NCBI GenBank assembly: GCA_965207985.1
Contig: CBDBND010000034.1
Location: forward strand, 1-64,000
DNA length: 64,000 nt
Source: CBDBND01 sp965207985
GTDB lineage: Bacteria; Pseudomonadota; Alphaproteobacteria; Rhodospirillales; Rhodospirillaceae
Reading direction: 5' to 3'
Shown here one piece after another: positions 17,754 through 27,522 of this stretch. A program made the translations under genes and the position numbers. Under the pieces are notes generated by a model. That model was not told the origin of the DNA and did not search any database. It worked only from the letters and a program-made list of their open reading frames with translations. How positions within the stretch are numbered: the stretch's first letter is position 1; the number at the start of each line of letters is the position of its first letter.

Positions 17754-17910
17754 TAACGCCTGTTCGGCCATTGAGCGTCGGACCCTCGCGCGCAAAGGTA
17801 CGGGTATCCGCACCTAATAATGGTTCTGGAAGCACCATACCTCAACATATTGGGGTTACCGAAGCCTTAACCGCCAACAGGCCGAATTCCTTCCCCGACA
17901 TCGATCAGAC

Positions 17911-19200
17911 TTAGTCTGCGAACGGGTCCCGCACCATAATTGTGTCTTCCCGCTGAGGGCTGGTTGACAGAAGGGCCACGGGAGCATCGATGAGTTCTTC
18001 GATCCGGCGAATGTATTTGATCGCAGCGGCCGGTAGTTCGGCCCACGACCGGGCTCCCTGGGTGCTTGTTTGCCACCCTTCCATGGTTTCATAGACCGGC
18101 TCGACGGCGTCCTGATCGGCCATGGCGGCGGGAAATCTGTCAATCTTCTCGCCGTTTAGTTCATAGGCCACGCAGACTTTCAACTCAGGCAAAGTATCAA
18201 GAACATCCAGCTTGGTCAGGGCGATCCCGGTGATACCGCCGACTTTAATGGCTTGCCCGACCATGATCGCATCGAACCAACCGCAGCGGCGGCGCCGGCC
18301 CGTCACTGTGCCGAATTCGTTGCCCCGCTCGCCGAGAATGTCGCCCACTTCGTCCGTGAGTTCCGTCGGAAAAGGACCTGACCCGACGCGGGTCGTGTAG
18401 GACTTTGTAATTCCTAACACGTATCCGACGGCGCCGGGTCCTAAGCCCGACCCGACCGCAGCCTGACCGGCGACCGTATTTGACGACGTCACATACGGAT
18501 AGGTTCCATGATCCAGATCGAGCATCGCGCCCTGCGCCCCTTCGAACAAAATACGCTGTCCTTCTTTGCGCGCTTCGTCCAGCCAGCTCCAGGCGGGTTC
18601 CTGGTAGGGCAGTATTTTTGGCGCCAATTCCTCCAGGCTATGGCACAGGTCTTTGCCATCGATCTCCGGTTTGCCCAACCCTCTCAAAAGGGCATTGTGA
18701 TGGGCCAGCAGACGCTCGACTTTGAAGGCAATTGTTTCTTTGTTTGTAAGATCGCAAACGCGTACGGCGCGCCGCGCTACTTTATCTTCATAGGCGGGGC
18801 CGATGCCGCGGCCTGTGGTTCCTATTTTCGCACTACCGGCGGCTTCCTCACGGGCGAGATCCAGATTCTGATGTAAGGGAAGAATAAGACTGGCGTTCTC
18901 CGCAATTTTGAGAACTGATGGATCAACGTTGACCCCCTGTTCTCTCAGGCGGTCAATCTCTTCAAGTAAAGCCCATGGATCAATGACAACGCCGTTGCCA
19001 ATGATGGATGGCTTGCCGCGCACCACACCTGACGGCAATAAGCTCAATTTGTAGGTTTGATTGCCAATGACCAGTGTGTGGCCTGCGTTGTGCCCGCCCT
19101 GAAAGCGCACCACCACGTCGGCCCGTTCCGACAGCCAGTCGACGACCTTGCCCTTCCCTTCATCGCCCCATTGGGCGCCGACCACCGCTACATTCGTCAT
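17911..19200 (-). CDS. purA: Adenylosuccinate synthetase
   Basis: A 429-residue enzyme joining IMP and aspartate with GTP to give adenylosuccinate, the first committed AMP step. The N-terminus VVGAQWGDEGKGKVVD is the GTP-binding loop (about residues 6-21); GGHNAGHTLV carries the catalytic His region, GTTGRGIGPAYEDK binds IMP and TGRRRRCGWFD lies near the C-terminal third. The ATG at 19200 overlaps the hisZ stop in an ATGA, so translation is coupled; a longer frame to 19260 lies within hisZ and is rejected. Length is standard. Confidence 0.97.
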   Translation of the reverse strand: MTNVAVVGAQWGDEGKGKVVDWLSERADVVVRFQGGHNAGHTLVIGNQTYKLSLLPSGVVRGKPSIIGNGVVIDPWALLEEIDRLREQGVNVDPSVLKIAENASLILPLHQNLDLAREEAAGSAKIGTTGRGIGPAYEDKVARRAVRVCDLTNKETIAFKVERLLAHHNALLRGLGKPEIDGKDLCHSLEELAPKILPYQEPAWSWLDEARKEGQRILFEGAQGAMLDLDHGTYPYVTSSNTVAGQAAVGSGLGPGAVGYVLGITKSYTTRVGSGPFPTELTDEVGDILGERGNEFGTVTGRRRRCGWFDAIMVGQAIKVGGITGIALTKLDVLDTLPELKVCVAYELNGEKIDRFPAAMADQDAVEPVYETMEGWQTSTQGARSWAELPAAAIKYIRRIEELIDAPVALLSTSPQREDTIMVRDPFAD

Positions 19201-20366
19201 GACGCCTGCCCTTTTCCAGAAACTTCGTTTAACGCGCCATCGAGTAAGACATGCGTGCACTCAAGCCGCTTGGCTTCTGCTTTCAAGTCTTCACTGTCGT
19301 TAAGCGCTGTTACCACTCTGTACCCATCTTTCTGCAAGGCGTTGATTTGAGAACGGCTGGTGCCAAAGGGAACAAGGACGCAAGATGTGCGTTCCGGTTT
19401 AGGCGCCACAGTAAGAAGGCCGTCCATGAATAATGTGGCGCCCGTTGCCGGTTCAGTTCTACCGTCACCGTGATCAATGAGGTAACGGCCACCCCGGCCG
19501 ATTTCTCTCGCTGTACCCTTGGCAAAAATAAAAAACGTCACACCAGTGTGGTATTGCAGGCCTCTGTTTTCCACAAGATCAATGGTGAGAGACAGTGATG
19601 GCGTTTCCGCCGCAACACGGTCTGACACGGTGAATAACCGTTCAAGGTGATCTGCGGCATCGGCAGGAAGTTTTACTTTTGCCAGACGGTCTTTTGCAGA
19701 AGACAACGGGCCTGTCGCTTCAACCAACGCGACAAGTGGTTCCGAAAGAGAACCACTGATTGACTTGATCTCAGCGACATCTTTGTGATCAAGCGCTGCA
19801 AGCAAGTCCTCGAGCCGGGAGTCTTCAAATTTTTCGGTTGAAAGAATGGTCGACACCAACGGCGGTGCGGCGAGATCGACGGTTATAGTGTTAATGTTTA
19901 GACCAGCGACGCTTTCTGTTGCCAAAATAATTGCTTCTGCATCGGCGGCAACGCTGTCGGGACCTATAAGTTCGAAGCCGACCTGGGTGAACTGACGTTC
20001 GGGTCTCAACTGCCGGCCCTTCACCCGCAAAACCTGGCCCGCATACATCAGCCGAAGTGGACGCTGAGCATTTTGCAACCGCGTCGAAGCAATGCGCGCT
20101 ATTTGTGCGGTGACGTCCGCCCTCAGACCCAACGTGCGTTGAGAGACAGGGTCAACCATACGGAATATACGATCTGCCGTCGCCGCGCCCATACCCGCCA
20201 ACAGGGTGTTTTCAAATTCCACCAGGGGCGGCGCAACGCGATCATAACCATTGGCCTCAAAAGACGCAGTGAGCTGCTCAACCAGAGCCGCTTCCACCGC
20301 CGCATCGGGCGGCAGAATGTCACGCAGGCCTTCGGGCAGCAGAGTCGGGCTGGCTGTTTCGGTCAT
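19197..20366 (-). CDS. hisZ: ATP phosphoribosyltransferase regulatory subunit
   Basis: A 389-residue HisRS-like paralogue that activates short-form HisG at the first step of histidine synthesis. Class II synthetase core features are LLPEGLRDILPPDA at the N-terminus, RADVTAQIARIAS (motif 2 region) and RQFTQVGFELIG. It lacks the C-terminal anticodon domain of true HisRS, which fits HisZ. It overlaps purA by four bases, an arrangement seen in many alphaproteobacteria. The ATG at 20366 is chosen because the extension to 20399 adds no family sequence. Confidence 0.92.
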   Translation of the reverse strand: MTETASPTLLPEGLRDILPPDAAVEAALVEQLTASFEANGYDRVAPPLVEFENTLLAGMGAATADRIFRMVDPVSQRTLGLRADVTAQIARIASTRLQNAQRPLRLMYAGQVLRVKGRQLRPERQFTQVGFELIGPDSVAADAEAIILATESVAGLNINTITVDLAAPPLVSTILSTEKFEDSRLEDLLAALDHKDVAEIKSISGSLSEPLVALVEATGPLSSAKDRLAKVKLPADAADHLERLFTVSDRVAAETPSLSLTIDLVENRGLQYHTGVTFFIFAKGTAREIGRGGRYLIDHGDGRTEPATGATLFMDGLLTVAPKPERTSCVLVPFGTSRSQINALQKDGYRVVTALNDSEDLKAEAKRLECTHVLLDGALNEVSGKGQAS

Positions 20367-20491
20367 GACGCGTGGCCTGATTGTTTTGGCTGCACCCACA
20401 GGGGTTTAAGCGATGGGCAATACACCCGTGGGCCGAGGCAGAGTTCTAACCGTATGGATAAAATTGAGCAATGGCAAACCGCCGGGAGTCG

Positions 20492-22069
20492 CTAAAAAGT
20501 AAGGGTTTGAGCCTGAAGCACCTGAGGCAAATTGCGCACCTCTTCCAGTAACGTTTCGTCAATGCCCTGGTCCAATTGGAGCAGGGCTATGGCGTCCCCG
20601 CCCCCGGTTGGCCGGCCCAAATGGAACGAAGCAATATTGACCCCGGCATTGCCGAGCGTTGTGCCGAGGGATCCGATGAACCCGGGTTTGTCGTCATTGA
20701 CGACGAAAAGCATGTGCGCACCGACTTCAGCTTCAAGATGGATGTCGTTGACTTCAACCAGGCGGGGCATGCTGTCGCCGAAGAGGGTTCCAGAAACCGT
20801 TCGGGTTTGGCGTTCCGTCGTCACCGAAAGTGTCACCAGGGTATGGTATTCGTCGCTGCGGTCTTTCTTGACTTCACTGATTTCAATATCCCGTTCCCGG
20901 GCTATTACGGGAGCGTTGACCATGTTGACGCTTTCGAGAAGCGGTGACAGTAGCCCTTGCACCGCGACGGCCGTAAGCGGGCGTGTATTGAGGTCCGCCA
21001 CCGCTCCCGAATAGGCAATTGACACTGCGCGGATGCCGCTGCGGGTAATTTGCCCAGCGAAACTACCTAGTTGCTCTGCCAATTTCATGTATGGCCTCAA
21101 GCGTGGCGCGTCTTCCGCACTGACCGAGGCCATGTTTAGGGCATTGGTGACTGCACCGGTAAGGAGATAGTCAGACATTTGCTCCGCCACTTGCACGGCG
21201 ACATTTTCTTGGGCTTCCGCTGTCGATGCACCGAGGTGAGGCGTACACACCACCTGATCCATGCCGAACAGAACATTGTCCTTAGCGGGTTCCTCCTCGA
21301 AGACATCAAAAGCGGCTCCCGCCACATGGCCGTCTTCAATGGCTTTCTTGATGTCCGCTTCGACGATAAGACCACCGCGTGCGCAATTGATGATGCGCAC
21401 GCCCTGCTTCATCGACTTCAATGCCTTTGCATCGATGAGACCACGGGTCTGGTCGGTCAAAGGCGTGTGCAGTGTGATGAAGTCGGCCCTGGCAAACAAT
21501 TCCTCCAACTCGACTTTTTCAACGCCAATATCAACGGCCCGTTCCTGTGAAAGGAATGGATCGAAGGCAATGACTTTCATCTTCAGGCCCAAAGCACGGT
21601 CTGCAACGATGGACCCGATGTTGCCGCATCCCACGACGCCTAAGGTTTTGCCGTACAGTTCGACACCCATGAAGCGGGACTTTTCCCATTTGCCTTGATG
21701 GGTGGACGTATTGGCCTGAGGAATCTGGCGGGCCAAGGCCGTCATCATGGAAATGGCATGCTCGGCCGTGGTGATGGCATTGCCGAACGGCGTATTCATG
21801 ACCACGACACCGCGCTGGGTAGCCGCCGGAACATCCACGTTGTCCACTCCGATGCCCGCGCGTCCGACCACCTTCAGGTTCGTGGCAACGTCTAAGACAT
21901 CGGCCGTGACTTTTGTCGCCGAGCGGATGGCCAGGCCATCGTAATCGCCAATGCATGCCTTAAATTCATCGGCGTTCATGCCTGGCTTGACGTCCGCATC
22001 AACACCGCGGTCCTTGAAGATCTGGACGGCAAGCGGGCTAAGTTTGTCCGAGATAAGAACTTTAGGCAT
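20492..22069 (-). CDS. serA: D-3-phosphoglycerate dehydrogenase
   Basis: A 525-residue enzyme that opens serine synthesis by oxidising 3-phosphoglycerate with NAD. The N-terminal substrate domain contains VVGRAGIGVDNVD, the Rossmann motif is GVVGCGNIGSIVAD, and catalytic Arg, Glu and His lie in NCARGGLIVE, FDVFEEEP and CTPHLGAST. A long C-terminal region holds the intervening domain and an ACT domain (FVVNDDKPGFIGSLGTTLG), the usual long form. The ATG at 22069 has AAGGA upstream. It lies 10 bases downstream of serC, so the two form a serine operon. Confidence 0.96.
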   Translation of the reverse strand: MPKVLISDKLSPLAVQIFKDRGVDADVKPGMNADEFKACIGDYDGLAIRSATKVTADVLDVATNLKVVGRAGIGVDNVDVPAATQRGVVVMNTPFGNAITTAEHAISMMTALARQIPQANTSTHQGKWEKSRFMGVELYGKTLGVVGCGNIGSIVADRALGLKMKVIAFDPFLSQERAVDIGVEKVELEELFARADFITLHTPLTDQTRGLIDAKALKSMKQGVRIINCARGGLIVEADIKKAIEDGHVAGAAFDVFEEEPAKDNVLFGMDQVVCTPHLGASTAEAQENVAVQVAEQMSDYLLTGAVTNALNMASVSAEDAPRLRPYMKLAEQLGSFAGQITRSGIRAVSIAYSGAVADLNTRPLTAVAVQGLLSPLLESVNMVNAPVIARERDIEISEVKKDRSDEYHTLVTLSVTTERQTRTVSGTLFGDSMPRLVEVNDIHLEAEVGAHMLFVVNDDKPGFIGSLGTTLGNAGVNIASFHLGRPTGGGDAIALLQLDQGIDETLLEEVRNLPQVLQAQTLTF

Positions 22070-22079
22070 CCGGCTATCC

Positions 22080-23243
22080 TTATTGGGCGCTTTGGACTTG
22101 GTCATAAGCCCAGTCTAACCAAGGACATAATGCGTCCAAGTCTGCACTGTCCACCGTGGCACCGCCCCAAATGCGGAGTCCTGGCGGCGCATCTCTATAG
22201 GCGCCGATATCAAAAGCCACCCCTTCATCATCAAGCAAAGACACAATCTTTTTTGCGGCAGCCGCTTGCCCGTCTTCCGGCAGCGCCGTGAACCAGTCTG
22301 CAACGATTTTCAGGCAGATGGATGTGCACGACCGGGTTGAGGGATCTTCCGCAAGAAAATCCACCCAACCGGTCTTAGAGACCCATTGATCGATCGCCGA
22401 CAGGTTAGCTTCGGACCGGCGAATGGTTTCCTGCAAGCCACCGATCTGGTCCACCCAGGCAAGAGAATCGAGAGCGTCCTCGACGCAAAGCATGGACACG
22501 GTGTTGATGGTGGCCCCTTCAAAAATACTGGCATTAAAGGCTCCACCCTTGGTCATGCGAAAGAGCTTCGGCAATGGCCAAGGCGGACTGTAATTCTCCA
22601 TACGTTCCACGGCACGGGGGCTCAGAATCAGCATGCCGTGCTGCGCCTCCCCTCCGAGTATCTTTTGCCAGGAGTAGGTGATCACATCGAGCTTGTCCCA
22701 CGCCAAGTCCATAGCGAATACGGCCGATGTCGCATCGCAGAACACCAGCCCTTCCCTAGCATCGGCTATCCAATCGCCGTTGGGAACGCGGACGCCTGAG
22801 GTGGTGCCATTCCAGGTGAAGATGACATCCCGATTAAAGTCGACGGAAGCAAGGTCAGACAGGGCGCCGTAATCGGCACCGAGTGTGCGGACATCGTCGA
22901 GCTTGAGCTGCTTGACCACATCGGTGACCCACCCCTGACCAAAGCTTTCCCAAGCCAGCATGTCGACACCACGGGCGCCGAGCATAGACCACATGGCCAT
23001 TTCCATGGCGCCGGTGTCGGAGGCAGGAACAATACCGACGTGATAATCGTCGGGAATACCGAGGATTGCCCGAGACCGATCAGAGACCTCTTGAATACGC
23101 GCTTTCGCCGGTTTCGCCCGATGTGACCGGCCGACCAGAGCTCCGGACAGAACATCCGGTGTCCAGCCTGGACGTTTGGCACACGGTCCGGAGGAAAAAT
23201 TGGGATTGGCAGGGCGCGCGTTCGGCTTCGCAGCAACAGTCAT
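22080..23243 (-). CDS. serC: Phosphoserine aminotransferase
   Basis: A 387-residue PLP enzyme converting 3-phosphohydroxypyruvate to phosphoserine. The N-terminus ANPNFSSGPCAKRPGW matches the alphaproteobacterial/archaeal type of SerC rather than the E. coli type. The PLP Lys is in VITYSWQKILGGEAQHG and the cofactor Asp in LVFCDATSAVF. It is first in the serC-serA operon and has a well-formed promoter about 60 bases upstream. Length is normal for this subgroup. Confidence 0.94.
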   Translation of the reverse strand: MTVAAKPNARPANPNFSSGPCAKRPGWTPDVLSGALVGRSHRAKPAKARIQEVSDRSRAILGIPDDYHVGIVPASDTGAMEMAMWSMLGARGVDMLAWESFGQGWVTDVVKQLKLDDVRTLGADYGALSDLASVDFNRDVIFTWNGTTSGVRVPNGDWIADAREGLVFCDATSAVFAMDLAWDKLDVITYSWQKILGGEAQHGMLILSPRAVERMENYSPPWPLPKLFRMTKGGAFNASIFEGATINTVSMLCVEDALDSLAWVDQIGGLQETIRRSEANLSAIDQWVSKTGWVDFLAEDPSTRSCTSICLKIVADWFTALPEDGQAAAAKKIVSLLDDEGVAFDIGAYRDAPPGLRIWGGATVDSADLDALCPWLDWAYDQVQSAQ

Positions 23244-23306
23244 GGACGCTGGGCTTTCCTTTATTTGAGGTTCGAATGGCTTGGCCGGCCAGGTCGGCGG
23301 GCGCGG

Positions 23307-23335
23307 ATACTACGGGCGGCACCGGGTCGCGTCAA
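23307..23335 (-). promoter_or_regulatory. Sigma-70-type promoter of serC
   Basis: On the minus strand TTGACG (23335-23330) and TAGTAT (23312-23307) are separated by exactly 17 bases. The predicted transcript starts about 60 bases before the serC ATG and its leader is GC-rich (CGACCTGGCCGGCCAAG can form a short stem). Several alphaproteobacteria carry a structured serC leader RNA; I cannot show that this is one. Confidence 0.6.
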
Positions 23336-23353
23336 CGCAGCCGTTTTGGACAA

Positions 23354-25231
23354 TCAAAGCTGCCAGTACCAAGGGGCAATCACCGTGAAAGCAAGCCAAA
23401 CAAGCAGCAGAAGGGGTATACCCGCTCGGACAAAATCGCCGAACTGATACTGACCCGGACCCATCACCAAGAGGTTCGTCTGATACCCCATAGGTGTGAC
23501 AAAGGAGCAGTTACAGGCAAACAAGCACGTGATGGCGAAGATCCTGGGATCGATGCCGACATTGGCGGCAAGACCGATACCTATGGGCGTAAAGAGGACA
23601 GCACAGGCGTTGTTGCTGAGCACATTGGTAAAAAGGGCCACAACCAGGAAGAATACCGAAAGCAATATGGTCGGCGATGCGGTGCCGAACAGATTTACGA
23701 TCCCATTTGCAAGGTAAGCGGCACCGCCGGTGGCTGTCATGGCCGTACCGAGCGCGAGCGACGTTCCGACAAGGAGATAAATGGACCGGTCGATAGCCCG
23801 GCTGGCTTGGCGCAGGTTCATGCATCCGGTCAGAATGAGAGCGGTCGCCGCCGCAACGGCAGCAATGGTGATGCTGATCAATCCCGCAGCAGCTAATCCG
23901 ATGGCGCCTGCGAAAATCGCTATCGCCCGTTTGGCGTGATCGCGATTGGGAACAATACCGCGGGTTCCTGAAATCAAAACAACATCCCGTTCCGGCCGAA
24001 GCGACTCCAGCTGATCTTCCCGGCCCTTGAGAAGGAGCACGTCGCCAGATTGCAAGCGGATATCGGTCATTCGTGTGGCCGTCATTTGAGCACGCCTTTG
24101 GATGCCGACAAAGATCGCCCGCTGGCTTTGCTGTAGTTCAAACTGTTTTAGGGTCAGCCCCACCATGCGTGACGCCGGCGTAACCATGGCCTCGACCATC
24201 ACCGTATCACGTTCATCGGTCTTTTCGTCTTCATCACGCACGGCGGTTTCGTCGTATTCCTTGACCCGCGTTTCCTGCAGATCCAAGCCGTAGGGCAACG
24301 GGGGATGAAAAAGACCGGGGTGTTTGCTGGCAATTTCGGTTAACGCTTGGCGGGTTGCCGCAATGACAAAAGTGTCGCCAGCGTGAATCATGTAGTCGTC
24401 AAACGGCGGCAGGATTGTTTCACCACCACGGAAAATGAATCTGATCGTCGCATCGGGCAAAGATTTGAACGTACCGGCCATGGCCGATTCCCCGATGAGA
24501 TTGGAATCAGCGGGAACAACAAACTGCGAAATATATTGCCGGCCACTTGGACTGCCGGACGTAGCACTTTTGCGTTCAGGTAGAACAAGCGGAAGAATAA
24601 ACAAAACGTAAGCGATGGACACACCTGCAAGAATGAGACCGAGCGGTGTGATTTCGAAAAAACTCAATTCCCGCAGACCTTGCTGGCTCATGGAACTTGA
24701 GATGAGAAGGTTTGTGCTTGAACCGATGAGCGTGGTCATCCCACCAAGAATGGCGGCATAGGACAAGGGCATCATCGTCCGGCTTGACGGCAAGCCTCCT
24801 TTCACGGCCAAGGCCTGCAATATGGGAATGAAAATAACGACAATGGGTGTGTTGTTCAGAAACGCCGATAACACCGCGACAACCAAAAGAAGCACGGCGA
24901 GCATAAGAATGGGATGCATGCGAATACGGGATATCCAAGCCCCAAACCCCTCCAAAGCACCCGTTCTGACCATGCCTTCGCCAACAACCAACAATGCAAG
25001 CACGGCAATCAATGCCGGATTGGCGAATCCCGCCAACAACGTTTCAGCGCCGAGCAGATTGACGTCAAAAGTGCCGGCGAGCGGAAACAACTGGAAAAGG
25101 ACAAGCAATGCCGTGAGAACCAGTAGCGAGCTGACCTCTAGGGAGAGCCATTGCGTCACGTACAGAGTCAGCAGTGTCACTGCCAGACCCAAGACCGCCC
25201 ACATCTGAAACGTCGGTTCAAAACCTGTCAT
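23354..25231 (-). CDS. SLC13/DASS-family permease with two RCK_C-like domains
   Basis: A 625-residue inner-membrane transporter of the divalent-anion/Na+ symporter clan. The duplicated membrane halves carry the paired motifs FLNNTPIVVIFIPI and VLSNNACAVLFTPIGIGL, which form the ion and substrate site. Between them, about residues 210-400, sit two soluble TrkA-C-like regulatory domains (for example IGESAMAGTFKSLPDATIRF and VTPASRMVGLTLKQFELQQS). Family members move sulfate, dicarboxylates or related anions; the substrate here is not determinable. It overlaps the promoter side of thiD by only four bases and is followed by serC. Confidence 0.9.
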   Translation of the reverse strand: MTGFEPTFQMWAVLGLAVTLLTLYVTQWLSLEVSSLLVLTALLVLFQLFPLAGTFDVNLLGAETLLAGFANPALIAVLALLVVGEGMVRTGALEGFGAWISRIRMHPILMLAVLLLVVAVLSAFLNNTPIVVIFIPILQALAVKGGLPSSRTMMPLSYAAILGGMTTLIGSSTNLLISSSMSQQGLRELSFFEITPLGLILAGVSIAYVLFILPLVLPERKSATSGSPSGRQYISQFVVPADSNLIGESAMAGTFKSLPDATIRFIFRGGETILPPFDDYMIHAGDTFVIAATRQALTEIASKHPGLFHPPLPYGLDLQETRVKEYDETAVRDEDEKTDERDTVMVEAMVTPASRMVGLTLKQFELQQSQRAIFVGIQRRAQMTATRMTDIRLQSGDVLLLKGREDQLESLRPERDVVLISGTRGIVPNRDHAKRAIAIFAGAIGLAAAGLISITIAAVAAATALILTGCMNLRQASRAIDRSIYLLVGTSLALGTAMTATGGAAYLANGIVNLFGTASPTILLSVFFLVVALFTNVLSNNACAVLFTPIGIGLAANVGIDPRIFAITCLFACNCSFVTPMGYQTNLLVMGPGQYQFGDFVRAGIPLLLLVWLAFTVIAPWYWQL

Positions 25232-25235
25232 GGGA

Positions 25236-26039
25236 CTATTCTAACGGCATGGGCACGGTATGCGCATGGTTTAGCGGCCCATGCCCCTGTCCGAAGCCGG
25301 GCGCGGTTTTGATCGCTTCAAAGACGTAGGCGCGGGCGCGTTCAACCGCCGCTTCTACTGAAAGTTCTTGGGCCAGTCCTGTTGCGATTGCTGAGGCCAG
25401 AGTGCATCCCGTGCCATGGGTAGAGGTCGTATCAAGGCGCGGACTCGTAAAACTTTTCACGTTTTCTTTGGTGATCAATAAGTCCGTAACGTCTTCACTC
25501 TCGGCATGCCCCCCTTTGAGGACCACTGCGTCCGCGCCGAGAGCACGCATTGCATCGACGGCGTTTTCCATATGGTCAATGGTTTTGATTTCCAACCCGG
25601 TCAAAACCTCAGCTTCTGGAAGATTTGGCGTAATCACCGCGGCGCCTGATACGAGGCGGGCTTTTAGGACCGCTACAGCTTCATCGGTTATGAGTTTATG
25701 CCCGCCTTTGGCAACCATGACAGGGTCAACGACACGAGGCGTGTTCGGAGCGAGCTGGTCAAGACCGTCCGCCACACTTTGGGCAACGTCAGAAGACGCG
25801 AGCATACCGGTTTTGATGACGTCTGCGCCAATATCCGAGAGCACGGCTTCGATCTGACCCGCTATCGTTTTAGGTGGAACCGGATGAACATCGCTCACAC
25901 CCACGGTGTTCTGGACCGTGACGGCCGTGATTGCAGTCGAAGCATAGGCCCCCAAAGCCGTAATGGTTTTTAAGTCCGCTTGGACACCGGCACCGCCGCC
26001 GCTGTCCGACCCGGCAATAATGAGCACCCGCCCCTTCAT
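25236..26039 (-). CDS. thiD: Hydroxymethylpyrimidine / phosphomethylpyrimidine kinase
   Basis: A 267-residue ribokinase-like kinase that phosphorylates HMP and HMP-P in thiamine synthesis. Signature motifs are IIAGSDSGGGAGVQADLKT at the N-terminus, DPVMVAKGGHKL in the middle and TSTHGTGCTLASAIA, the anion hole and catalytic Asp region, near residue 210. Length is standard. thiE, another thiamine gene, lies far away at 44526. It is followed four bases later by the SLC13 permease on the same strand. Confidence 0.95.
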   Translation of the reverse strand: MKGRVLIIAGSDSGGGAGVQADLKTITALGAYASTAITAVTVQNTVGVSDVHPVPPKTIAGQIEAVLSDIGADVIKTGMLASSDVAQSVADGLDQLAPNTPRVVDPVMVAKGGHKLITDEAVAVLKARLVSGAAVITPNLPEAEVLTGLEIKTIDHMENAVDAMRALGADAVVLKGGHAESEDVTDLLITKENVKSFTSPRLDTTSTHGTGCTLASAIATGLAQELSVEAAVERARAYVFEAIKTAPGFGQGHGPLNHAHTVPMPLE

Positions 26040-26074
26040 CAGATGAGACCTATCGTTTTGATGTAACAGGGATA

Positions 26075-27442
26075 TTAAACAGCTGCCGATTCGATAACCG
26101 AAGCGACGTCGCGCACCACCGCATTGATCTCATCCGCATCATCCCCTTCGGCCATGACTCGTATGAGAGGCTCCGTGCCGGATTTTCTAATTAGAAGCCG
26201 ACCACCCGCATTGAGGCGGTTTTCCGCATCTGCGATCGCATGCTTGACTTGATCAGCTGCCAACACATTTTCCGCTTTGGTGTCTTCAGAAAGCCGTACA
26301 TTGTGTAAGACCTGAGGAATGGCGGTGAACTTTCTTAGGACTTCACTGGCCGGCTTGCCTGTTTCGACCAGGATGGCCAGCAATTGAAGCGCGGCCATAA
26401 GTCCGTCACCGGTTGTAGCATGACGGCTCAAGATGACGTGTCCCGATTGTTCTCCGCCGAGATTGTAGCCCCCCTCTTCCATGCGTTCCGACACATACCG
26501 GTCCCCCACTTGGGTGCGCTCGAGCGCCAATCCGATATCGGCGAGATACCTTTCCAAACCAAGATTGCTCATAACGGTGGCGACGATGCCGTTACCGTCC
26601 AACTCGCCAGTTTGCTGCCATCGGGTCGCAATGGCGGCCATAATCTGATCCCCATCGATGACGGCCCCTTTTTCATCGCACACCACGACACGGTCGGCGT
26701 CCCCGTCCAACGCAAGGCCGAGGTGAGCGTTGTGGGCGATGACTTCGGCCGACACTTTTTCGGGATGTAGGGAGCCGCAGTCATCGTTGATGTTGAAACC
26801 ATTTGGCTCGACACCGATGGCGACAACGTCCGCACCGAGTTCCCAAAGGACTTTGGGTGCAACCTTGTAAGCCGCGCCATTGGCACAATCGACGACAATC
26901 TTCAGACCATCGAGCCTGAGGTTGCGCGGAAACGTGTTTTTGACGAATTCAATATATCGGCTGGTGCCCGTTCCGTTGTCCAGCCAACGGGCCCGGCCAA
27001 GATGTTCTTTGTCGGCCCGCAAATGATCCATTCCATTGTCGATCAGTTCTTCGATTTCACTTTCAATAGCGTCGGACAACTTGAAGCCGTCGGGTCCGAA
27101 TAACTTGATGCCGTTGTCCTGATAAGGGTTATGGGATGCCGAAAGCATGACCCCGAGGTCGCACCGCAAGGAACGGGTCAATATGGCGATGCCGGGGGTT
27201 GGAATGGGGCCAACCAGCACCACGTCCATGCCGACGGAGATGAATCCCGCGGTCAACGCCGGTTCGAGCATGTAGCCCGACAGCCGCGTGTCCTTGCCGA
27301 TGACGACCGTGTGCCTATGGTCGCCACGGATGAACGTATGACCCGCGGCCATGCCCAACTTGAGCGCCATCTCGGCGGTCATCGGATCACTGTTTGCTGT
27401 GCCGCGAACGCCGTCTGTTCCGAAAAGCCGTCGTTTTGCCAT
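26075..27442 (-). CDS. glmM: Phosphoglucosamine mutase
   Basis: A 455-residue enzyme interconverting glucosamine-6-phosphate and glucosamine-1-phosphate on the way to UDP-GlcNAc for peptidoglycan and LPS. The N-terminus is FGTDGVRGTAN, the phosphoserine loop is MLSASHNPYQDNGIKLFG, the metal loop is LDGDADRVVV and the sugar-specificity loop is GGEQSGHVILS. The C-terminal phosphate-binding loop is RKSGTEPLIRVM. All are intact and the length is typical. It follows folP in the common ftsH-folP-glmM order. Confidence 0.97.
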   Translation of the reverse strand: MAKRRLFGTDGVRGTANSDPMTAEMALKLGMAAGHTFIRGDHRHTVVIGKDTRLSGYMLEPALTAGFISVGMDVVLVGPIPTPGIAILTRSLRCDLGVMLSASHNPYQDNGIKLFGPDGFKLSDAIESEIEELIDNGMDHLRADKEHLGRARWLDNGTGTSRYIEFVKNTFPRNLRLDGLKIVVDCANGAAYKVAPKVLWELGADVVAIGVEPNGFNINDDCGSLHPEKVSAEVIAHNAHLGLALDGDADRVVVCDEKGAVIDGDQIMAAIATRWQQTGELDGNGIVATVMSNLGLERYLADIGLALERTQVGDRYVSERMEEGGYNLGGEQSGHVILSRHATTGDGLMAALQLLAILVETGKPASEVLRKFTAIPQVLHNVRLSEDTKAENVLAADQVKHAIADAENRLNAGGRLLIRKSGTEPLIRVMAEGDDADEINAVVRDVASVIESAAV

Positions 27443-27522
27443 GGGTTAAATTTTCTCTCGCTTTAACGCACTTTGATACCACAAACCGGCGTTACGACCC
27501 ACAACCTCAAAAAAGCACCGAA

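Larger units (their letters stand above)
16299..17771 (-). pseudogene. Unknown membrane protein gene disrupted by IS5 and a nonsense codon
   Basis: The start ATGGCCGAACAGGCG at 17771 is cut after five codons by IS5 copy 2. The body resumes left of the IS (RHIAAFLRSRYAKG onwards), includes a hydrophobic stretch DAVYGLASWVGGLMG and a charged helical segment, and reaches an in-frame TAG at 16371-16373. The same frame continues past this stop with AGAIGAVIIMLMTFTIMLIGEVF, a clear C-terminal transmembrane helix, to a second stop at 16299. So the gene carries two independent lesions. Its function is unknown. Confidence 0.75.
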
